Below are positions 7,568 through 16,390 of a stretch of 39,019 nucleotides of DNA, piece after piece. The position numbers and the translations under genes were made by a program. How positions within the stretch are numbered: position 1 is the first letter of the stretch; the number at the start of each line of letters is the position of its first letter. The notes beneath the pieces were generated by a model that was not told where the DNA came from, ran no database searches, and worked only from the letters and a program-made list of their open reading frames with translations. This DNA is from an uncultured Clostridia bacterium (GTDB taxonomy: Bacteria > Bacillota > Clostridia > TANB77 > CAG-465): contig CANRLG010000009.1 in assembly GCA_947631415.1 (NCBI GenBank), forward strand, positions 1-39,019, written 5' to 3'.

Positions 7568-9647
7568 GCTGTCTCTGAAAAATATGAAAAAAAGTATAAA
7601 GGATTTTGCAATATATTTTTTAACACTAGTTTTAGGTGTAGCTATTTTTTATATGTTTAATTCATTAGATAGTCAACAAGCAATGCTTGAAGTTTCTCAA
7701 TCTACAAGACAAATTATAAAACTAATGTTAGGTATGCTTGGATTTGTTTCTGTGTTTGTAGCAATAGTATTAGGACTGTTAATCGTGTATGCAAATAATT
7801 TCTTAATAAATAGGAGAAAAAAAGAATTTGGTATATACATGACACTTGGAATGGGGAAAAGACAAATATCTAAAGTTATTTTACTAGAAACTTTGCTAGT
7901 TGGAATAATGTCCCTTGCAGTTGGACTGGTAATTGGTATATTTGCATCACAGTTTATGTCTATACTTGTTGCAAAATTGTTCGAAGCAGATATGTCTAAA
8001 TTTCACTTTGTATTTTCAAAAGAAGCATGTATAAAAACTTGTATATATTTTGCAGTGATGTATCTTGCTGTTATGATTTTTAATACAATGACAATTTCTA
8101 GATATAAATTAATTAACTTATTAAATGCTACAAAGAAAAATGAAAAAGTAAAGATGAAAAATCCTTTTTTAGCCGTTTTTGTATTTTTGTTTGGTAGTAC
8201 AATTCTTGGATATGCTTATTGGAAGGTAACAGCAGATGTACATTCAATAAATACAGCAGAAAAGATGCTACCTCCTATTATTATGGGAATTATTGGAACG
8301 ATATTAACTTTTTGGTCTTTATCTGGTTTTATAATAACTCTCATTCAAAAAATGAAAAATATCTATTTTAAAGGAACAAATATGTTTGTTCTAAGACAAA
8401 TAAATAATAAAATAAACACAACTGTTGTGAGTATGAGTGTTATATGCATAATGCTATTTATGACAATTAGTATTTTATCTTCTAGTTTAGCTTTAAGAAA
8501 TACTATGCAAAGAGATTTAATAGAAATGACACCTGTTGATTTGAATTTGTATAAAACTGCTAATTTACCAGAAAGCTATATGAGTTATGGAAAAGAAATT
8601 AGACCTACAGAACAACAAATAGAAGATTCAAGACATCCTATTAAAGACACTTTAATAAATAATAACTTAGATATGAACGTACTAAAAGATGTTGTTGAAA
8701 TAGAAGTCTATGCTACAAATGATTTGACTTGGGAAACTTTTTTTGGAAATAAATTTGATGAAATTAAAAAGGAGTTTCCTGGCTTGGATTATGGAACAGC
8801 CGAAGAAATAGTAAAAATATCTGATTATAATAAAATGGCGAAATTGTATGGAATAAATGAATATCAACTAAATGAAGATGAATATATCATTCTTTGCGAT
8901 TTTGATAGTCAAAAAGAATTAAGAAATAGAGTATTAATTCAAGGAGACTACCCTCTTACTATTGCAGAAAAAGTATATAAGTCAAAATACAACGAATGTA
9001 AAGATGGATATATTACAATGTCAACAAGTCATACTAATACAGGAATTATTTTAGTACCAGATAATTGTCCTTTAACAGAGGAAATGAAAGAAATGTATCT
9101 ATTATCTGCAAACTATAATGCTACAACTGATGAAGGAAAAGAAGAAATAGAAAAAATATTTGTAGATAATGCAGATTCTTCAAATCTTATAAAATCATTA
9201 AACGATAATGGAATAGTAATTGATGGACTTACAAAAATTTCTATAATGGAAGCTAGTGTTGGACTTACAACAATAGCAGTATTTATTGCAATTTATTTGG
9301 GAATTGTGTTTTTGATAGCAAGTTCGGCAATTTTGTCATTAAAACAACTCACAGATAGTAGTGATAATAAACAAAGATATACTATTCTTAGAAAAATTGG
9401 CTGTGATGAAAAAATGATAAATAAAGCATTATTTAGACAAATAGGTATATTTTTTGGTGCACCTCTACTTTTGGCAATAATTCACTCTGTCTTTGGAATA
9501 AAATTTGCTCTAAGTTTATTATCAGGACTTGCTAAAGCAGATGAATTATTACCTTCGATTATAGTAACTGTTATTATAATAGGTGGCATATATGGTACAT
9601 ACTTCTTGGCTACATATTTTGAAAGTAAAAATATAATTAAAGAATAA
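7557..9647 (+). CDS. ABC transporter permease, FtsX-type (BceB-like)
   Basis: 696 aa, about 10 TM segments with a large extracellular domain. KKEFGIYMTLGMGKRQISKVILLE. Overlaps the ATPase gene with GGAGGTGA RBS. Confidence 0.93.
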   Translation: MLFKLSLKNMKKSIKDFAIYFLTLVLGVAIFYMFNSLDSQQAMLEVSQSTRQIIKLMLGMLGFVSVFVAIVLGLLIVYANNFLINRRKKEFGIYMTLGMGKRQISKVILLETLLVGIMSLAVGLVIGIFASQFMSILVAKLFEADMSKFHFVFSKEACIKTCIYFAVMYLAVMIFNTMTISRYKLINLLNATKKNEKVKMKNPFLAVFVFLFGSTILGYAYWKVTADVHSINTAEKMLPPIIMGIIGTILTFWSLSGFIITLIQKMKNIYFKGTNMFVLRQINNKINTTVVSMSVICIMLFMTISILSSSLALRNTMQRDLIEMTPVDLNLYKTANLPESYMSYGKEIRPTEQQIEDSRHPIKDTLINNNLDMNVLKDVVEIEVYATNDLTWETFFGNKFDEIKKEFPGLDYGTAEEIVKISDYNKMAKLYGINEYQLNEDEYIILCDFDSQKELRNRVLIQGDYPLTIAEKVYKSKYNECKDGYITMSTSHTNTGIILVPDNCPLTEEMKEMYLLSANYNATTDEGKEEIEKIFVDNADSSNLIKSLNDNGIVIDGLTKISIMEASVGLTTIAVFIAIYLGIVFLIASSAILSLKQLTDSSDNKQRYTILRKIGCDEKMINKALFRQIGIFFGAPLLLAIIHSVFGIKFALSLLSGLAKADELLPSIIVTVIIIGGIYGTYFLATYFESKNIIKE

Positions 9648-9683
9648 AAAAATTTCTTTAAAAATAATACCATAACAGGAAAG

Positions 9684-10388
9684 TTGGTGGTAAATGTGAA
9701 GTTTGTTAAAAATTTTTTTGTAACTACATTTATTTTGGCTTTTTGTATTGCAGTATACATTATAGCGAGTGGCTATATTATGTATAAAGAGGCAATAGAA
9801 ATTACCCCACTAGATGAAAAAGTTACAATCATTAGACAAAAGGAATATTATACGAATAGAAATGAAATACCTCAAATGTATATTAATGCACTAATATCTG
9901 TTGAAGACCATAGATTTTATGAACATGGTGGAATTGATGTTGTATCAATTTGTAGAGCACTAGTAAATGATTTGAAAGCAATGGATTTTGTTGAAGGTGG
10001 AAGTACCATAACTCAACAACTTGCTAAAAATATGTATTTTACTCAGGAGAAGAAACTTAGTAGGAAGATAGCAGAACTGTTTATGGCATTTAAAATAGAG
10101 GAAAATTATGATAAGGATGAGATACTTGAATTGTACATTAATACAAGCTATTATGGTGATGGGTATTATACACTTAAAGAGGCAGCATATGGCTATTTTA
10201 ACAAAATACCAAGTGCTATGACAGATTATGAATGCATACTTCTTGCAGGAATACCAAATGCACCATCTATATATGCACCTACAAAAAATCCTGACCTTGC
10301 AAGGCAAAGACAGTTACAAGTTATATCTAAAATGATTAAATATGGATATCTAACGAAGGAAGAAGCTTTGAAGATTATAGATTTTTAG
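9684..10388 (+). CDS. Monofunctional peptidoglycan transglycosylase, GT51
   Basis: N-terminal TM, SVEDHRFYEHGGID, EGGSTITQQLAKNMYFTQEKKLSRKIAE, LELYINTSYYGDGYYTLKEAAYGYF. No transpeptidase domain. Confidence 0.9.
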   Translation: MVVNVKFVKNFFVTTFILAFCIAVYIIASGYIMYKEAIEITPLDEKVTIIRQKEYYTNRNEIPQMYINALISVEDHRFYEHGGIDVVSICRALVNDLKAMDFVEGGSTITQQLAKNMYFTQEKKLSRKIAELFMAFKIEENYDKDEILELYINTSYYGDGYYTLKEAAYGYFNKIPSAMTDYECILLAGIPNAPSIYAPTKNPDLARQRQLQVISKMIKYGYLTKEEALKIIDF

Positions 10389-10395
10389 TAATTTT

Positions 10396-10448
10396 AAGTT
10401 TAGAAGAATATTGTAATTTGATTATTACGTTCTTCTAAACTTTTTTTT
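10396..10448 (+). terminator. Rho-independent terminator
   Basis: AAGTTTAGAAGAA ... TTCTTCTAAACTT followed by a T-run. Confidence 0.85.
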
Positions 10449-10519
10449 ATAAAAAATTTCATAAAAATAAAGTATTAGTTTTTATGAAAAATATTGAGTT
10501 GATGTATGGAAAGCTTTTA

Positions 10520-10548
10520 TTGTAAATTGGCATTAATTATGATAAAAT
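10520..10548 (+). promoter_or_regulatory. Putative promoter of the MazG-led cluster
   Basis: TTGTAA - 17 nt - TAAAAT upstream of the 10573 ORF. Confidence 0.5.
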
Positions 10549-10572
10549 ATTGTCGAATATTGCGAAAAATGG

Positions 10573-10902
10573 GTGATAATAAAAATGGAAGAATTAATAA
10601 AGAAGATATATCAATTTAACGAAGAGAGAGATTGGGATAAATTTCATACACCAGATAATCTAGCAAAGTCTATTTCAATTGAGGCAGGAGAATTATTAGA
10701 ATGTTTTCAATGGAATGCAGAAGGTTATGATAAGGAAGAAGTGTGTGAAGAATTAGCAGATGTATTTACGTATTGTATTCAAATGGCAATGAAATTGGAA
10801 GTAGATCCAATAGAAATAGTATTAAAAAAATTGGAAAAAACAAAGAAAAAGTATCCGATAGAAAAGGCAAAAGGAGTAAGTACAAAATATAATAAGTTAT
10901 AA
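10573..10902 (+). CDS. MazG-like nucleotide pyrophosphohydrolase
   Basis: SIEAGELLECFQW and EELADVFTYCIQMA match the EExxE-12-28-ExxD pattern of all-alpha NTP pyrophosphatases. RERDWDKFHTPDNLA. GTG start, possibly ATG at 10585. Confidence 0.88.
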   Translation: MIIKMEELIKKIYQFNEERDWDKFHTPDNLAKSISIEAGELLECFQWNAEGYDKEEVCEELADVFTYCIQMAMKLEVDPIEIVLKKLEKTKKKYPIEKAKGVSTKYNKL

Positions 10903-10921
10903 ATAGAAAAGTGGTGAAATA

Positions 10922-11344
10922 ATGGTAGCGGAGCCAATTGTTGAAAAAATAAAAGATAATATACAGTCTTTAAACTTATTTGAAAATGAAATAATGAAGT
11001 CAGATGATGAGAAAAAGAAAGATATTATGATGAATTTTCCTGTAGTTTATATTCATAATTGGAAGGATAATGAACAATATGAAGTGTATGTAGGAGAGTC
11101 AAACAATATTTTGCAAAGAACAAAGCAACATTATAATGAAATAGGAAACAATAATGAGTGGCAACATAATTTAGTAAATGAAAGTGCAAGTTTATATGTG
11201 ATTGGACATGAACATTTTAACAAATCTATGACAATGGACATTGAAACAAAGTTAATTCATTATTTAACAAGTGTTGAAAGTATAAAAAAGTACATAATGG
11301 TAGATATAATCCTCAAAATCATTATTATATGTGGGAAGAGCTAA
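10922..11344 (+). CDS. GIY-YIG domain, N-terminal part of a frameshifted GIY-YIG-DUF2075 protein
   Basis: VVYIHNWKDNEQYEVYVGESNNILQRTKQHY (GIY-YIG). After A AAA AAG at 11284-11290 the -1 frame reads VHNGRYNPQNHYYMWEELNEIFSKIWKKLR without a stop into the next ORF. Confidence 0.8.
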   Translation: MVAEPIVEKIKDNIQSLNLFENEIMKSDDEKKKDIMMNFPVVYIHNWKDNEQYEVYVGESNNILQRTKQHYNEIGNNNEWQHNLVNESASLYVIGHEHFNKSMTMDIETKLIHYLTSVESIKKYIMVDIILKIIIICGKS

Positions 11345-12756
11345 ATGAAATATTTTCAAAAATTTGGAAAAAGCTTAGAAAAGATAATAAAGAAATATTT
11401 CCTTTAGAAGATACTATCAGGGATTCTGCAATATTTAAAGCTTCACCACTACATAAACTTACAGAAGAACAACAAAAAGCTAAGGATAAAATCTTAGAAA
11501 AAATATTTAATATTTTGAAAGAGAACAGTAGAGATCAGCTCATTTTTATTGAAGGTGAAGCTGGAACAGGTAAAACAGTATTAAATAGTAGCACATTTTA
11601 TGAATTATACTGTAGATATATAGAGGTAGAAAATAATAGTTTAAAAAATGAAATTCCACGTTTTTTTCTACTAGTAAATCATGATGAGCAAATAACAGTA
11701 TATAGACAAATTTTTGATAAACTAGGAATTACCGATAAATATGGACAAGTAATTGAAAAACCTACATCTTTTATAAATAATCATTCAGTTGATAATCCAG
11801 TAGATGTTGTTTTTATTGATGAAGCACATTTGTTATTAACACAAGGAAAGCAATCTTATAGAGGAGAAAATCAATTAAAAGATATTTTAGACAGAGCTAA
11901 GGTGGTAATTGTAATGTTTGATGAAGAACAAGTCTTAACTACTGAGCAATATTGGGAATATGAAAATATTCAAAAATATAGAAATAAAGCTTTAAAAAAT
12001 GATAATTATTTAAAATTAGAAAATCAACTAAGAATGAATGCCAATGAAAAAGTTATAGATTGGATAAACTCATTTACTAAAGATGGAGTAATAAAAAATA
12101 TGCCAAATGATTTAGGTGATTATGATATAAAGATTTTTGATAGTCCTGCAAAATTATATAATAATATTAAGAAAAAAGCCTCAAAAAGTGAAAGTAAATT
12201 ATCAAGAGTTATTGCAACCTATGATTGGCCATATGTAAAAAATAATCATGAAAACTGTGAAGATAAATATTGGGAAGTTAGAATAGGCAAATGGCATAAA
12301 CCTTGGAATAGAGAATTAGAAAATGAATTAGATAGAAGAGAAAAAATGAATATAAAAACTCTAGCATGGGCGGAACAACCTCAAACCATTAATGAAGTTG
12401 GTTCAACATATACAATTCAAGGATTTGATTTAAATTATGCTGGAGTAATTCTCGGGCCATCAGTAAAATATAGGAATGGACATATTGTTTTCGACCCAAG
12501 TGAAAGTTGTAATAAAAAAGCAATTAGAAACAGAACTTTGTCTAATGGAACTTCATGTAAATTTGGCGAAGAATTACTTAGACATGAAGTAAGAGTTCTT
12601 ATGACACGTGGAGTTAACGGATTATACATTTATGCATGTGATAATGAACTAAGGGAACAATTAAAAAAATGTACTGGTAATTATTTTAAATATAAATTAG
12701 ATGATAGTAAAGAATATTTAAACGTTGCTGAAGATGAAGAAAAATACATATGCTAA
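11329..12756 (+). CDS. DUF2075 (Schlafen-type helicase) domain, C-terminal part of the same gene in the -1 frame
   Basis: Walker A IEGEAGTGKTV, Walker B VFIDEAH, MFDEEQVLT, LENQLRMN, STYTIQGFDLNYAGVILGP, HEVRVLMTRGVNGLYIYA. Confidence 0.85.
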   Translation: MWEELNEIFSKIWKKLRKDNKEIFPLEDTIRDSAIFKASPLHKLTEEQQKAKDKILEKIFNILKENSRDQLIFIEGEAGTGKTVLNSSTFYELYCRYIEVENNSLKNEIPRFFLLVNHDEQITVYRQIFDKLGITDKYGQVIEKPTSFINNHSVDNPVDVVFIDEAHLLLTQGKQSYRGENQLKDILDRAKVVIVMFDEEQVLTTEQYWEYENIQKYRNKALKNDNYLKLENQLRMNANEKVIDWINSFTKDGVIKNMPNDLGDYDIKIFDSPAKLYNNIKKKASKSESKLSRVIATYDWPYVKNNHENCEDKYWEVRIGKWHKPWNRELENELDRREKMNIKTLAWAEQPQTINEVGSTYTIQGFDLNYAGVILGPSVKYRNGHIVFDPSESCNKKAIRNRTLSNGTSCKFGEELLRHEVRVLMTRGVNGLYIYACDNELREQLKKCTGNYFKYKLDDSKEYLNVAEDEEKYIC

Positions 12757-12777
12757 TAAATTGTTGGAGGGTATAAA

Positions 12778-14217
12778 ATGGAGATAATGGATATTATAGA
12801 ATGGATAAAAGATGTAAAAAATCTTAATCTGATAAAAGCTGAAAATAAAGAATTACATGAGAAAATAGAAACACTAGGAATTGATTCATATGAAGAATCC
12901 CAAAAAAGAGTGGCTGAAAATGAAGAAATTTTAAGAGTGAAAGAGGATGAAATTCAAAAGAGACAACAAGAAATAGATATAAAAGAACTAGAAGTAATGG
13001 AATTAAATAATAAAATAGATAGCAAAAATAAGCAAATTAATACTAGTATTAATAAAATATCAAGAAATAAAGAACTATATAAAAGTATTGAATATTCTAT
13101 AAATAATTTTTTAAATTCATATTTAGATGTAAAAGATTATAAAATAGGTAGTTATCAAGAAAATGAAATAGAAGAATTATGTCCTTCTGTAATAACAAAA
13201 TTAAATGCCATGAATGTTCCTGATTTAAAAAAAGCATATAAAGAAAACGAAAAACAGATAGATAAATTATTAGAATTATATTCTAATAGATATACAACAA
13301 AAGCCAATCGTACAATATACAATTTAATGGTAATAGCATTAAGAGCTGAACTTCAAAATATATTAAATGATCTAAAATACAATAAACTACAAGATTCAAT
13401 AGATAAATTAAAAACAATAACAAATAAGTATTTAAAAATTGCTGGGGAAGGAAACCAAAGTATTTTACCTACGTTAACGAAATTTATTGGAGAAATAGAA
13501 TATTTATTTATAAATGCAGTTAAGATAGAATATAACTATTATGTAAAAAAAGAACAAGCCAAACAAGAACAGCAAGCAATAAGAGAAAAAATGAGGCAAG
13601 AAGTAGAAGAAAGAAAAGCTTTAGAAATTGAGCGAAAAAAAGTTGAACAAGAAGAACAGAAGTATAAAAATGAGCTGATAAAAATAAACGAAGATATGAA
13701 AAATTCACAAGATAATGCAGAAATTGAAAAATTAAAAGCCAAAATAATAGAACTTCAATCTAAACTATCTGATGTGGCTATAAAAAAGAATGATATTATA
13801 AACTTACAAAATGGAAAAGCAGGTACAGTTTATATAATTAGTAATATTGGTGCTTTTGGTGAAAATGTATTTAAAATAGGAATGACTAGAAGAATTGATC
13901 CTCAAGATAGAGTAAATGAATTAGGAGATGCAAGTGTTCCTTTTAAATTTGATGTACATAGTTTTATTTTTTCAGAAGATGCTGTTGCTTTAGAAAGTAA
14001 ATTACATGAAATTTTAAATTCTAATAGGATTAATAAAGTAAATAGAAGAAAAGAATTTTTTAAGATAAATATTGAAGAACTAGAAAAAATAGTAAGAGAA
14101 ATTGATCCGACAGCAGAATTTAATATGACAATGATGGCGGATGAATATAGAGAATCGTTGTCATCAGATGTTGTCTATACAGATGATGCTATAGTGGAAT
14201 TTACAGATGAAGAATAA
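12778..14217 (+). CDS. DUF4041 coiled-coil protein with C-terminal T5orf172/MUG113 GIY-YIG nuclease-like domain
   Basis: Long coiled coil, then GTVYIISNIGAFGENVFKIGMTRRIDPQDRVNELGDASVPFKFDVHSFIFSEDAVALESKLHEILNSNRINKVNRRKEFF. Confidence 0.88.
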   Translation: MEIMDIIEWIKDVKNLNLIKAENKELHEKIETLGIDSYEESQKRVAENEEILRVKEDEIQKRQQEIDIKELEVMELNNKIDSKNKQINTSINKISRNKELYKSIEYSINNFLNSYLDVKDYKIGSYQENEIEELCPSVITKLNAMNVPDLKKAYKENEKQIDKLLELYSNRYTTKANRTIYNLMVIALRAELQNILNDLKYNKLQDSIDKLKTITNKYLKIAGEGNQSILPTLTKFIGEIEYLFINAVKIEYNYYVKKEQAKQEQQAIREKMRQEVEERKALEIERKKVEQEEQKYKNELIKINEDMKNSQDNAEIEKLKAKIIELQSKLSDVAIKKNDIINLQNGKAGTVYIISNIGAFGENVFKIGMTRRIDPQDRVNELGDASVPFKFDVHSFIFSEDAVALESKLHEILNSNRINKVNRRKEFFKINIEELEKIVREIDPTAEFNMTMMADEYRESLSSDVVYTDDAIVEFTDEE

Positions 14218-14343
14218 AATGCAAAAAGAAAAAATAATAATCTAGGTTCTATTGAAATTAGCAAATGGAAATAATGATGGCAAAAAAGAAGCTAAACGAA
14301 GACTTAATAAAAACACTTAATATATTAGTGGAGGAAAAATATT

Positions 14344-16299
14344 ATGATTATATATGAGTCAACAAAAGAAATGTTTGTAGAAGATGTTATTGAAGATAAG
14401 ATAGAAGGAGTTATAGATCAGAAGTTCTTTGAGAGGATGGGATACCATACATCTGAGTCAGAGAGAAATGCGTGGAACAACTCTATGTTATATATGATGA
14501 AGGTATTGATAGATAATAATATACCATCAAATGCTGGAATTGCAATTGAATTTAAAATTCCAAATACTTCTAAAAGGGTTGATTTTATAATTACAGGTAA
14601 AGATGATAAATGTAAGAATACTGCAATTATAGTGGAACTTAAGCAATGGACAGAAGCTAAGTTAGTTGAGGGAAAAGATGGAATTGTGCAAACATATACT
14701 GGACATGCACTAAGGGAGGTAGCTCATCCATCATATCAAGCTTGGTCTTACGCAACTACTATAGAGGATTATAATGAAACAGTTCAAAATAGACAAATAG
14801 ACTTACATCCATGTGTATATCTTCATAATTATTTAGCAGTTACTCCTCCAACTTTATTATCAGATAATTATAAGTATTATTTAGAAAAGGCACCTGCTTT
14901 TATAAAAGGTGAAGTAGACAAACTAAGAAATTTTATAAATAAATATATAAAATATGGTGATGATAAAGAAACATTATATATGATTGAAAATGGTAAAATA
15001 AGACCTTCTAAATCATTACAAGATGCATTATCAAGTATGTTGAAAGGTAATGATGAATTTGTCATGATAGATGATCAAAAACTTGTGTTTGAAACTGCAT
15101 TAATTATGGCAAGAAAATCATATAGAGATGGAAATAAAAGAGTTTTGATTGTAAAAGGAGGACCAGGGACAGGAAAATCTGTTTTAGCTGTTAATTTGTT
15201 GGTTAAATTAACTAATGAAAATATGGTTTGTGCATATGTTACGAAAAATGCAGCACCTAGAAATGTATATGCTACCAAATTAAGTGGCGACTTCAAAAAA
15301 ACAAGAATAAATAATTTGTTTAAAGGATCAGGTTCATTTGTAGATTCTGCTGAGAATGAATATGATGTATTAATTGTTGATGAAGCACATAGACTAAATG
15401 CCAAGTCTGGAATGTTTCAAAATTTAGGAGAAAATCAGATAAAAGAGATTATTAAGACTTCAAAATTTTCAATATTCTTTATAGATGAGTCGCAGAGAGT
15501 GACTTTAAAAGATATTGGAAGTATAGATGAAATACAAAAATATATTAGACAAGCTAATGCAGAATATGAAATAATGGAATTAGAATCTCAATTTAGATGT
15601 AATGGCTCAGATGGATATATAGCATGGCTTGATGATGTTTTACAAATAAGGAATACAGCTAACAGCGATAGTTTTGATTTGGATTATGATATTAGAGTGT
15701 GTGATACACCAAATGAAGTGAGAGATTTAATTTTTGAAAAAAATAAAATAAATAATAAAGCAAGATTACTTGCTGGATATTGTTGGAATTGGATTGCTGA
15801 TGGAAAAAATAAGTCAAATGTTTATGATATAACTATTCCAGAACATGAATTTGCAATGAGTTGGAATTTGGGAAATAGTCAAACTTGGGCAATTGATCCA
15901 GAATCAGTTAATGAAATAGGTTGTATACATACTGCACAAGGATTAGAATTTGATTATGTTGGAGTAATTATTGGTAATGATTTAAGATATGAAAATGGTA
16001 AAATAGTGACAGATGTTACTGAAAGAGCAAAAACAGATCAATCTGTTAAAGGAATATATAAGATGTATCGACAAAATTTTGATAAAGCAGAGAAAGTAGC
16101 AGATGAAATAATTAAAAATACATATAGAACTCTACTAACAAGAGGTCAAAAAGGATGTTATATATATTGCACAAATAAAGAATTATCTGAATATTTAAAG
16201 AAAAGATTAAATCAAAATAATAAAAATACTTATAGTATTGGTTATAATAAAAAGCTTAGTCATTTAAGGGTAGCAGAAGAAAATGAAGAATATGAATAA
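14344..16299 (+). CDS. DUF2075 helicase with N-terminal PD-(D/E)XK-like nuclease domain
   Basis: VDFIITGKDDKCKNTAIIVELKQWTEA (D...ExK), IVKGGPGTGKSVLAVNLL, VLIVDEAHRL, FIDESQRV, IHTAQGLEFDYVGVIIG, YRTLLTRGQKGCYIYC. GGAGG RBS. Confidence 0.88.
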   Translation: MIIYESTKEMFVEDVIEDKIEGVIDQKFFERMGYHTSESERNAWNNSMLYMMKVLIDNNIPSNAGIAIEFKIPNTSKRVDFIITGKDDKCKNTAIIVELKQWTEAKLVEGKDGIVQTYTGHALREVAHPSYQAWSYATTIEDYNETVQNRQIDLHPCVYLHNYLAVTPPTLLSDNYKYYLEKAPAFIKGEVDKLRNFINKYIKYGDDKETLYMIENGKIRPSKSLQDALSSMLKGNDEFVMIDDQKLVFETALIMARKSYRDGNKRVLIVKGGPGTGKSVLAVNLLVKLTNENMVCAYVTKNAAPRNVYATKLSGDFKKTRINNLFKGSGSFVDSAENEYDVLIVDEAHRLNAKSGMFQNLGENQIKEIIKTSKFSIFFIDESQRVTLKDIGSIDEIQKYIRQANAEYEIMELESQFRCNGSDGYIAWLDDVLQIRNTANSDSFDLDYDIRVCDTPNEVRDLIFEKNKINNKARLLAGYCWNWIADGKNKSNVYDITIPEHEFAMSWNLGNSQTWAIDPESVNEIGCIHTAQGLEFDYVGVIIGNDLRYENGKIVTDVTERAKTDQSVKGIYKMYRQNFDKAEKVADEIIKNTYRTLLTRGQKGCYIYCTNKELSEYLKKRLNQNNKNTYSIGYNKKLSHLRVAEENEEYE

Positions 16300-16390
16300 A
16301 TGAAAAATTATAAGAAAAATATGTATAAAATAATTAATGTACAAAAGTAAAATAATGATTTAATTTTACTGTATTTATATGGAGGGATCA

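Noticed and set aside
12435-12629. Antisense short ORFs in the track (e.g. 5977-6177, 8682-8867, 12435-12629, 13520-13742, 14877-15404, 23499-23735, 24056-24295, 26137-26478, 26897-27397, 29173-29364, 30625-31005, 36098-36442, 38561-38999)
   Set aside because: They lie opposite strongly supported genes, have low-complexity F/I/L/S/Y-rich sequence and no RBS or recognisable domain.
14274-14357. Short ORF MMAKKKLNEDLIKTLNILVEEKYYDYI between the DUF4041 and DUF2075 genes
   Set aside because: 27 aa, no clear RBS or conservation evidence; could be a leader or chance ORF.
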